From the NCBI GenBank assembly GCA_964560325.1, contig CAZLLV010000567.1, positions 1 through 6,929 on the forward strand: a DNA stretch of 6,929 nucleotides, read 5' to 3'. Below are positions 1 to 5,235 of the stretch, piece by piece; positions within the stretch are counted from its first letter, which is position 1; every line of letters starts with the position of its first letter. This DNA is from CAZLLV01 sp964560325 (GTDB lineage: Bacteria; Acidobacteriota; Thermoanaerobaculia; Multivoradales; DATKCC01). The position numbers and the translations under genes were made by a program. The notes under the pieces were generated by a model. It was not told the DNA's origin and ran no database searches. It saw only the letters and a program-made list of their open reading frames with translations.

Positions 1-1235
1 GACAGGTGCGACTCCGCCGTCGCCGCCGCGATCTGCGGATCGCCCCACGGATCGAGGTACTGCGCGAGCGTCGAGACGATCGACCCCCGTTCCCGGGGCG
101 GCGTCGCCCGAAACTTGCGGGCCAGCAGCATCACCTCCGGATGGGTCGCCGTCGGCTCACCGGTCACCGGATCGAGCCAGCCCTGATGACCGCCCGGGTC
201 GTGCTCGTACCCCGCCAGCTCGTCGAACAGCTCGTCGTGGTCCGTGTACGCCGACAGCGTCGCCCGCAGCACCGCCATCGTCGCCCGCCGCCCCCGCGCC
301 CACCGGACGTGAAGCGCCAGCGCCGTCCAGAGCGACCGCGCCGCGAGCGTCCAGTGCACCTCGCCCCCGGCGGGTGCCACGACCAGGTTGCGGGCGAAGA
401 GCGATGCCACCGCCACGTCCCCCGGCCCCCGCGGGATCTCGAGCAACGGATTCCACGCCGGCACCGCCGCATCCGCCGGCGCGAACCGCAGACACTCATG
501 CCCCAGCTCCCGCCGCCGCCAGTCCGCCGTCGCCTCCCACAGCTCCCCCTTCGGATCGAGCACCCAGGCCGAAGACCGCATCCGCAGCAGCGTCGGGATC
601 ACCAGCGCCGTCGTCTTGCCCACCCCCGGCGGCGCAAACACCAGCACGTGGTGATCCGAAGCGTCCGTCAACGGCCGCCGGTGCTCCGGATCGACGTGCC
701 CGAGATGGAGGCCCTCGTCCGCCGGCCCGAGCAGCCCCGCCGCCCGCGCGTCCCCCTCCGTCGCCCACCGCGCCGACCCGTGCGCCACCGTCGCCACCTC
801 CGCCCGCGCCCGCCGCAGCCACGCCGCCGGCCCCGCCGCCAGCACACACGAGACGGCGAGCGCGTGGAGCGCACTGGGCACGAGCAGCCGCAAAGCCCCC
901 ACCCCCGCGTACACCCCGTGCACCCGAAACCCGACCCACGGCGAGATCACCGGCACCCGCTCCGGCAGCAGCCACCAGCCGAGCGCGGCCACCACCACCG
1001 GCAACGACCGCATCGTCCACCGCCCGCGCCGCACCCGGCGCGAGAGGTTCGACACCGTCGCCAAACCGAGGAGCACCGGCCCCACAGGGACCGAAGGACA
1101 GAGCGCGAGAAGGGGAGGAGGGGAGAACCGCCAGGCGACCAGGTAGCCGTACAGCGGCACCGACAACCCTACGATCCCGAGCACGAAGACGAGCGCCCCG
1201 AGGTCCGCCCCGGGCCGCTCCTGGTACTCGGTCAC
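1..1235 (-). CDS. traG: VirD4/TraG-type type IV coupling protein, N-terminal part (cut by window edge)
   Basis: Coupling ATPases dock the relaxase-DNA complex to the conjugation channel at the inner membrane. 411 codons are visible and the frame is still open at base 1, so the C-terminal part (Walker B and beyond) is missing. The start is taken as GTG at 1235-1233, giving MTEYQERPGADL. Hydrophobic segments follow at about residues 12-35, 51-64, 78-91 and 112-135, fitting the membrane anchor of the family. A Walker A motif, APPGVGKTT, is at residues 201-209. It is followed by WVLDPKGELWEAT from residue 224 and WNPLLEIP from 261, both hallmark segments of TraG/VirD4 proteins. No classical Shine-Dalgarno lies at normal distance; the only AGGTGA is about 20 bases upstream, inside the 21-bp palindrome at 1244-1264. 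The gene follows traF by 22 bases, so it is probably in the same operon. The family call is firm; the start is moderately sure. Confidence 0.93.
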   Translation of the reverse strand, partial: MTEYQERPGADLGALVFVLGIVGLSVPLYGYLVAWRFSPPPLLALCPSVPVGPVLLGLATVSNLSRRVRRGRWTMRSLPVVVAALGWWLLPERVPVISPWVGFRVHGVYAGVGALRLLVPSALHALAVSCVLAAGPAAWLRRARAEVATVAHGSARWATEGDARAAGLLGPADEGLHLGHVDPEHRRPLTDASDHHVLVFAPPGVGKTTALVIPTLLRMRSSAWVLDPKGELWEATADWRRRELGHECLRFAPADAAVPAWNPLLEIPRGPGDVAVASLFARNLVVAPAGGEVHWTLAARSLWTALALHVRWARGRRATMAVLRATLSAYTDHDELFDELAGYEHDPGGHQGWLDPVTGEPTATHPEVMLLARKFRATPPRERGSIVSTLAQYLDPWGDPQIAAATAESHL

Positions 1236-1243
1236 GAGGCCGG

Positions 1244-1264
1244 CAGGTGAACGGCGTTCACCTG
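1244..1264. repeat. 21-bp perfect palindrome, copy 1 (traF end / coupling-protein leader)
   Basis: Arms CAGGTGAACG and CGTTCACCTG surround one centre base. As double-stranded DNA it is identical to copy 2 at 3215-3235 (centre base G here, C there on the plus strand). The minus strand provides the traF TGA stop, and the site ends 8 bases before the coupling-protein GTG. As RNA it could fold into a 9-bp stem with a 3-base loop, hiding the only AGGTGA near that start. Confidence 0.97.
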
Positions 1265-1869
1265 GAGGAGGGAGACGCAGACGAACGGGGGGAGGGAAGG
1301 GAAGAGAGCGGCTCCTCGAGCACCAGAGGTACGGCGTGAGCCCGAATCGCCGAAGCCGGCAGCGGCCCCCAGTAGCGGCCGTCCCACGACCGCTCGGTGA
1401 ACGTGCTCACGGCGAGAAACATCCCCGGCTGCAGCACCGCCGGACCCCGCCACCGGACCGTGAGCGAACGCCCCTCGCGATCCACGGCGAGCGGAGCGCT
1501 CCGGGGAACGAGCTCCCCGTTCACCCGTACGCCCTCCGGACCGATCGAGACGAGATCCCCACCGACGGCCACGACCGGCTTCAACACCGCCGCCGCACCG
1601 CCGGGACAGGTCCCGAGCCCGAGGTATCCACGAGCCCGCCCGAGCTCCGCGAGCTCCGGCGGCAGACAGAGAAGTACGAGGCGAGGCCGCGGCTGCCCTG
1701 GTGGCCGTAGGAGGAGGAAGATCCCACGAGGCATGGAGCTCGAGACCAGGTTGATGCAGAGAAACCACTTCAGGAGCCATCCCGCCACCCGGGCAGCCGC
1801 GGTGAGGAGGTAGGCAGAACGAGGCGAGGGTGAATCGCCTGCGAGGCGGTTGGGGTCTCGAATCTCCAC
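1258..1869 (-). CDS. traF: TraF-type conjugal transfer S26 signal peptidase-like maturation protease
   Basis: TraF proteases are inner-membrane serine peptidases of the S26 family. In RP4 TraF cleaves and cyclises the pilin. The GTG start at 1869 is preferred (203 aa) because AGGAG at 1883-1879 lies 9 bases upstream; an in-frame ATG at 1878 abuts that AGGAG with no spacer. Numbered from the GTG, a hydrophobic segment (about 20-45) leads to NLVSSSMPRG at 40-49, matching the S-x-S-M-P nucleophile motif with Ser45. CPGGAAAVLKPVVAVGGD contains the general-base candidate Lys97, and VRVNGELVPRS follows. RSWDGRYWGPLPASAI near the C-terminus matches the conserved SxDSRYxGP motif, with Gly where Ser is usual. 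After the conserved ...HAVPL the tail is a low-complexity Ser/Pro stretch. The TGA stop is made by the 21-bp palindrome. TraF sits between relaxase and coupling protein, as often in P-type transfer modules. Its pilin substrate is not in this window. Confidence 0.9.
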   Translation of the reverse strand: MEIRDPNRLAGDSPSPRSAYLLTAAARVAGWLLKWFLCINLVSSSMPRGIFLLLRPPGQPRPRLVLLCLPPELAELGRARGYLGLGTCPGGAAAVLKPVVAVGGDLVSIGPEGVRVNGELVPRSAPLAVDREGRSLTVRWRGPAVLQPGMFLAVSTFTERSWDGRYWGPLPASAIRAHAVPLVLEEPLSSLPSPRSSASPSSR

Positions 1870-1878
1870 GTGGCACAT

Positions 1879-1883
1879 CTCCT
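1879..1883 (-). promoter_or_regulatory. Ribosome binding site of traF
   Basis: AGGAG on the minus strand is 9 bases from GTG 1869 but directly abuts ATG 1878. The spacing favours the GTG as the true traF start. Confidence 0.6.
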
Positions 1884-1923
1884 GACGGCCGAGACGGTAT
1901 GTGAAGAATTCGGCACGGCCAAA

Positions 1924-1946
1924 GATCGGTGGAGAACCCGCCGATC
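1924..1946 (-). other. Short inverted repeat between relaxase and traF
   Basis: Arms GATCGG (1924-1929) and CCGATC (1941-1946), with two further inner G-C pairs across one mismatch on the minus strand, form a hairpin 15 bases after the relaxase stop. On the minus strand only TTT follows, so it is at best a weak terminator or an RNA-processing or stability hairpin inside the operon. Confidence 0.35.
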
Positions 1947-1960
1947 CTTCCCTGAAAATC

Positions 1961-3913
1961 TCACCGCCCCCGGCCCCCCTCGCGCTCCGTCGCCCGCCGG
2001 AGATCCCGATGCACCCCCCGCAGCACCCGCACCACTGTCAGCGCCGGCCCCAAACCCGGAGCCGCCCCGGCCAGCAGCGACCGCACCCCCGCCCCGAGGA
2101 GCGGCCGCGCCATCGCCACCAGAACCCGCCGCCCCTCCCGCCGCACCCGCTGCGGGCTCCGCAGCCACGCCTGCTCCCGCAACCGCACCAGCCGTCGAGC
2201 CGCCGACCGCGCCGGCGCCGCCGACCGCCGCAGCTCCCTCGCGAGCCCCCGATACCTCCGCGCCTCCTCCAACCCTCGCTCGAACCGATCCCGCCGCCGG
2301 AGCGACCGCCCAGCCCGGCCGCGCCTCACCACCGACCGCACCGTCCGCTCCAGCTCACCGTCCGGCACCGACCGCAGCCGGTCGAGCGCCTCCTCGACGC
2401 CCCGCACCGCCCGCCGGCCCTGGCCGTCCCGCCCTCCCAACAGACCCCGCAGCCGCCCCTCGACCCGCCGGTACTCCTCGTACAGCCCCTCGTACCGCTC
2501 CACCCGACGTTCCGACGCTTCGATCACCCCCGACAACCGCCGCCACCGCGCCGCGTCAGCCTCCCGACCCTCCCCAGCCGCCACCCGCCGCGCCGCCGCC
2601 ATCAGCTCCCGCCGCGACCGCTCCCACTCCCGAAACGAGCCCAGCCGCTTCTCGAGCCGTCGGAACCCCACCTCCGGCTCCAACCGACCGACCGCCGTCC
2701 GGTGGTACCCGTCCGTCACCACCAGCCGCCCCCCGTCCCCGCGCGCCACCCACGCCCCGTAGAGCCGCAACCGCGACTCCACCTCCGCCCACGACCCCGC
2801 CCGCTCGAGCGCCGGCCGCAGGTACCGCCGCGCGAACCGCCCCCAGTCCTCCGCCCGCTCCCGGGCCCCGAGCCGCGCCTCCACCCGCGCCCGCCGGCGC
2901 GCCGAGAGCCCCACACCCGCGACCGACGGAGCGAGCGGCCCGGAGAGCCGCCGCACCGCGCCCCACCCGAGACTCCGCCCCGTCCGCCGCAACGTCCCCA
3001 GCGCCGCCCGCGCCCGCGGATCGTCCGGCCCCCGCGCCACGTACTTCGGATACACCTCCGCCGCCGCCTCGAACGCCTTCCGGTCCTTCCGCCACTCCCC
3101 GAACGTCTGCCCGAACCGCGCCTCCAGCCGTCCACGAGAGAAATCCCGATCCAACCGAGACGCCTTCACCAACACCTCGCCATCCGACACCACCAGCCCC
3201 CGACCCCGGGCGACCAGGTGAACGCCGTTCACCTGCAAACGCGCCGCGAGATCGCTCCACGACTCCGCCTCCCGGAACGCCCCCGAAAGCTCCCGCCGCC
3301 ACGCCACCACCTGCGGCTCCGACGCCCGCTGACGCACCACCGCCTGCTCCCCGACCGAAAGCGGAGGAGCCGAGCGCCGATCGACCTCGTCCCGCTCCGC
3401 CCCCGCCAGCCGCCCCGGCACCACCCGCAGCCCCCAGTCCCGCTCGACCCCCCGCAAGATCCCCTCGAGCCGCGTCTTCGATCGCCACGCCGACCATGCC
3501 TTGCCCGTCACCGGATGGACGCGATTGACCGCCAGGTGGAGATGCGGATGATCCGTGTCCCGGTGCAGAGCCACCAGCACCTGGTGCTCCCCCAGACCCA
3601 GCTCCCCCAGCACCCGGTCCGCCAGCCGCTTCCAGTCCCCGTCCCCGAGCTCGTCCCCCGGCGCCGGCGACAGCACCACGTGGAAGACCGGCTTGCCCAC
3701 CCGCGGGTTCTCCGAAGCCGTCGCCTCCATCTCCACCCACGCCCGCTCCGCATCCCGGCTCGCCAGGTTCCGCAGCTCGACCCACTCCGGCGTCTTCGCC
3801 CGCGTCGCCGCCGACCCGTGGAGCAAGTAGTGCGTCAGCCCCCGAAACGACCCCCCGGTCCGGATCTCCCCGATCACCCCGCCACCCGACCACGACCCCA
3901 CCCACCCCACCAA
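1961..3913 (-). CDS. MOBP/VirD2-family relaxase (Mob/TraI-like)
   Basis: The relaxase nicks oriT, stays bound to the 5' end through a tyrosine and pilots the strand into the recipient. From a TTG start the product is 650 aa. GTG at 3910 or GTG at 3877 are also possible; family alignments would favour 3877, beginning VIGEIRTGGSF. TTG/GTG at 3913/3910 have AGGGG 8-11 bases upstream, while 3877 has no clear ribosome site. Numbered from the TTG, motif I is GGSFRGLTHYLL with candidate catalytic Tyr29, and the second motif region is HVVLSPAPGDEL at 78-89. Motif III is HRDTDHPHLHLAVNRV at 117-132 with the metal-binding histidines 122, 124 and 126. The C-terminal half is Arg-rich and helical and contains two copies of one small domain (about 205-275 and 365-430). 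A Gly/Ala/Leu-rich segment lies around 600-635 near the C-terminus. Codons 227-233 are written by the 21-bp palindrome. The start is 11 bases from the upstream mobC-like stop. Confidence 0.95.
   Translation of the reverse strand: MVGWVGSWSGGGVIGEIRTGGSFRGLTHYLLHGSAATRAKTPEWVELRNLASRDAERAWVEMEATASENPRVGKPVFHVVLSPAPGDELGDGDWKRLADRVLGELGLGEHQVLVALHRDTDHPHLHLAVNRVHPVTGKAWSAWRSKTRLEGILRGVERDWGLRVVPGRLAGAERDEVDRRSAPPLSVGEQAVVRQRASEPQVVAWRRELSGAFREAESWSDLAARLQVNGVHLVARGRGLVVSDGEVLVKASRLDRDFSRGRLEARFGQTFGEWRKDRKAFEAAAEVYPKYVARGPDDPRARAALGTLRRTGRSLGWGAVRRLSGPLAPSVAGVGLSARRRARVEARLGARERAEDWGRFARRYLRPALERAGSWAEVESRLRLYGAWVARGDGGRLVVTDGYHRTAVGRLEPEVGFRRLEKRLGSFREWERSRRELMAAARRVAAGEGREADAARWRRLSGVIEASERRVERYEGLYEEYRRVEGRLRGLLGGRDGQGRRAVRGVEEALDRLRSVPDGELERTVRSVVRRGRAGRSLRRRDRFERGLEEARRYRGLARELRRSAAPARSAARRLVRLREQAWLRSPQRVRREGRRVLVAMARPLLGAGVRSLLAGAAPGLGPALTVVRVLRGVHRDLRRATEREGGRGR
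3215..3235. repeat. 21-bp perfect palindrome, copy 2 (inside the relaxase gene)
   Basis: Same 21 bp as at 1244-1264. It lies in the relaxase reading frame (codons 227-233, QVNGVHL) without breaking it. The length is a multiple of three, and two of the three frames are stop-free on each strand. Two perfect 21-bp matches within 2 kb are not expected by chance. Confidence 0.97.
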
Positions 3914-3924
3914 CCACCGAACCC

Positions 3925-4269
3925 CTACCCGCCCGCAAACGTCCCCACGATCCGGTCCGCCAGCTCCCGCAGCTCCTCGTGCACCCGGTCCAGCTCGAAC
4001 GCCATCTCCTCGTCGCCAGACTCCAGAGCCACCCGCCGGAGCTGGCGGAGGTTGTTGGCGATCCGCGCCACCTCCGCCAGAGCCGCCCGATCCGCCTGCC
4101 GCCGCCGCGCCCGAACCACCCGCCTCAGCCCCACTTCCCGCACGTACGCCGACACCGGCAACCCCACCAGGGCCGCCTTCCGGTCGAGCGCAGCCCGCTC
4201 AGCCAGAGACAGACGCACGTTCACCCGCAGCGTGCGACGGGTCGGAGGTGGAGGAGGGGAGAGGGGCAT
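3925..4269 (-). CDS. mobC: MobC-like ribbon-helix-helix relaxosome accessory protein (copy next to the relaxase)
   Basis: MobC-type proteins bind oriT DNA and help the relaxase melt and nick it. This 114-aa product starts MPLSPPPPP, a flexible head. It then shows a ribbon-helix-helix pattern: strand LRVNVRLS (about 14-21), helix AERAALDRKAALVG, a turn LPVSAY, and helix VREVGLRRVV. The C-terminal helix ALAEVARIANNLRQLRRVA matches the conserved MobC segment, and a final acidic helix VHEELRELADRI may mediate dimer or relaxase contact. Its stop is 11 bases before the relaxase start, so the two are surely co-transcribed. No Shine-Dalgarno precedes the ATG at 4269. Instead a six-codon frame (MVVAAA, ATG at 4289) ends in TGA overlapping this ATG as TGATG, suggesting coupling. 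It is a diverged paralogue of the upstream gene at 4354-4683. Confidence 0.85.
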   Translation of the reverse strand: MPLSPPPPPTRRTLRVNVRLSLAERAALDRKAALVGLPVSAYVREVGLRRVVRARRRQADRAALAEVARIANNLRQLRRVALESGDEEMAFELDRVHEELRELADRIVGTFAGG

Positions 4270-4353
4270 CAGGCGGCCGCTACGACCATGGAAGCAGGCC
4301 CGGCCCAGAATACGAAGCCGAAGCCGCCCTCAGTGAAGTCGCCGCGTGCCCGG

Positions 4354-4683
4354 CTATTCAGGAAGACCCGCAGCCAGCTCCCGCACCGTCGACCGAAGCT
4401 CCGCCAGCAGCTCGCGCAGCTCCGGCACCCCGACCAGACGGCGGGTGGTGTTCGAAGCGTGAGCGAAGCCGTTCAGCCGCACGCCGAGCCGAACCAGCTC
4501 CTCGACATCGGCCTCAGCCAGCCGGGGGCCTGACGAGCGCACGCGATGCCGGAGCGCCACCCGCCGCAGATAGGGAGACAGCGCCAGCCCGGCCACACGA
4601 GCACGTCCAGCGAGTCGAGCACGCTCACCCGGAGTGAGGCGTAGGGTCAGGATCGAGCAGCGGGGAAGCCGAGAGAGCGGCAT
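4354..4683 (-). CDS. Second MobC-like ribbon-helix-helix protein, first gene of the transfer operon
   Basis: This 109-aa product begins at ATG 4683. The choice is supported by GGGAG at 4695-4691 with a 7-base spacer; the longer open frame to 4812 adds a low-complexity Ser/Pro/Gly head with no ribosome site and is unlikely. The N-terminal MPLSRLP resembles the MPLSPPP of its neighbour. The strand CSILTLRLT, helix PGERARLAGRARVAG, turn LALSPY and helix LRRVALRHRV align with the ribbon-helix-helix of the protein at 3925-4269. The later segment VRLGVRLNGFAHASN occupies the place of the MobC helix, and a final helix LRELLAELRSTVREL resembles the neighbour's C-terminal helix. The gene lies 84 bases upstream of its paralogue and faces the palindrome-rich non-coding region, where an oriT or promoter bound by such a protein would be expected. 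It may be an oriT binder, an operon repressor, or both. Family assignment is by pattern only. Confidence 0.75.
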   Translation of the reverse strand: MPLSRLPRCSILTLRLTPGERARLAGRARVAGLALSPYLRRVALRHRVRSSGPRLAEADVEELVRLGVRLNGFAHASNTTRRLVGVPELRELLAELRSTVRELAAGLPE

Positions 4684-4690
4684 GGCGGGG

Positions 4691-4695
4691 CTCCC
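4691..4695 (-). promoter_or_regulatory. Ribosome binding site of the second MobC-like gene
   Basis: GGGAG on the minus strand, 7 bases before ATG 4683, decides the short start over the longer frame that reaches 4812. Confidence 0.65.
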
Positions 4696-4706
4696 AGAGT
4701 GGGGAA

Positions 4707-4724
4707 GGCCGCGAGAAGGCGGCC
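4707..4724. other. GC-rich hairpin in the leader of the transfer operon
   Basis: GGCCGC, spacer GAGAAG, GCGGCC form a 6-bp perfect stem, 24 bases upstream of the second MobC-like start. Next to it on the minus strand is CTATCCTC (4733-4726), one base off the RP4-like CTATCCTG nick motif. It may be an oriT component, operator or leader hairpin. Confidence 0.35.
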
Positions 4725-5135
4725 CTGAGGATAGCGGGCGAGAGGGACGCGGAGGAGCCGCGGCCGGAAGGAGAAGGCATCCGCGGGAGAAGCATCGTTG
4801 AGACGCTAACAACGGCTCAGGCAGTGAGCCAAAGACTGCGCGAGGCGGGAGTGTTCGTAATGCGATCTATCACAGGCGGTAAAGTATCGACGTTCAGCGT
4901 GAGGCGCTGCGCCTTGAGCGGCGAGTTTGTCCTACAAGGGAGGCTGGATGTCGATAGACAGCGCCGGATAACAGCGGGCCGCTGGCACTCAGGATCAGGG
5001 AGGTAGCGAGAGTTTCCGACACAAGGAGGTCGTATAGCCAGGGAGTCGAATCCTCAGAGCGAGAGCGGTGCGCCTAGCGGAGCACGGCAAACGGTTCAGA
5101 ACCCCCTCCATTGCGGCAAGGTCTTCCAAGATTTG

Positions 5136-5162
5136 TTGACACAAGCAGTTTTGTGGTATCGT
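5136..5162 (+). promoter_or_regulatory. Candidate promoter for the hydrolase operon
   Basis: A perfect TTGACA at 5136-5141 is followed, after 15 bases, by TATCGT at 5157-5162, in the most AT-rich stretch of the window and about 75 bases upstream of the hydrolase start. The spacer is shorter than the usual 16-18 and the -10 is imperfect, so the exact -10 is unsure. An inverted repeat CACAA/TTGTG (5140-5144 and 5151-5155) lies between the two boxes and could be an operator. Confidence 0.5.
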
Positions 5163-5224
5163 GTTTTAAGGACAGAACTACCTACAGAATGCCCCGAGCG
5201 GTCGCACGCCGCCCTGCGGGCGCG

Positions 5225-5230
5225 AGGAGG
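5225..5230 (+). promoter_or_regulatory. Ribosome binding site of the hydrolase gene
   Basis: AGGAGG lies 5 bases before GTG 5236. It fixes the start of the hydrolase and rules out longer upstream readings. Confidence 0.8.
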
Positions 5231-5235
5231 TTGCC

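Larger units (their letters stand above)
4684..5135. other. Non-coding intergenic region, candidate oriT and divergent control region
   Basis: No convincing gene was found here. It contains the perfect palindromes AGGCGCTGCGCCT (4902-4914), CAGCGGGCCGCTG (4972-4984) and GGTTCAGAACC (5093-5103), and the near-perfect hairpin GTGCGCC-TAGC-GGAGCAC (5068-5085). On the minus strand ATCCTG at 4995-4990 matches the core of MOBP nick sites and lies 5 bases from the 4972-4984 palindrome. Position next to two MobC-like genes is where P-type elements usually keep oriT. No clear leftward promoter was recognised. Confidence 0.4.

Noticed and set aside
6..1339. Plus-strand open frames of 414 and 321 codons at the left end
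   Set aside because: Arg/Pro-rich shadows of the coupling protein, which shows Walker A and other family motifs on the minus strand.
1396..1411. GGTGAACGTGCTCACG as a third copy of the palindrome
   Set aside because: It shares only one arm plus a few bases; it is within the conserved coding part of traF and is not a good palindrome.
1232..1876. Minus-strand 214-codon frame overlapping traF
   Set aside because: It lacks the S26 motifs and Lys/Ser catalytic context; the frame ending at 1258 has them.
1870..4336. Very long plus-strand open frames (552 and 811 codons) opposite the relaxase and MobC genes
   Set aside because: They translate to Pro/Ala/Arg/His-rich low-complexity sequence typical of the antisense of high-GC genes. 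The minus strand carries a clear relaxase with all motifs.
4824..5006. Plus-strand 60-codon frame in the intergenic region
   Set aside because: No ribosome binding site, no family resemblance, and it covers the palindrome cluster; more likely non-coding.
5036..5060. tRNA T-arm-like string GAGTCGAATCCTC
   Set aside because: The five-base stem does not pair and no anticodon or acceptor stem can be drawn around it.
5063..5098. Resemblance to a group II intron domain V (GAGC ... GGTTC)
   Set aside because: The lower stem has a G-G mismatch, the 3' bulge is too long, and there is no reverse transcriptase or intron end nearby.
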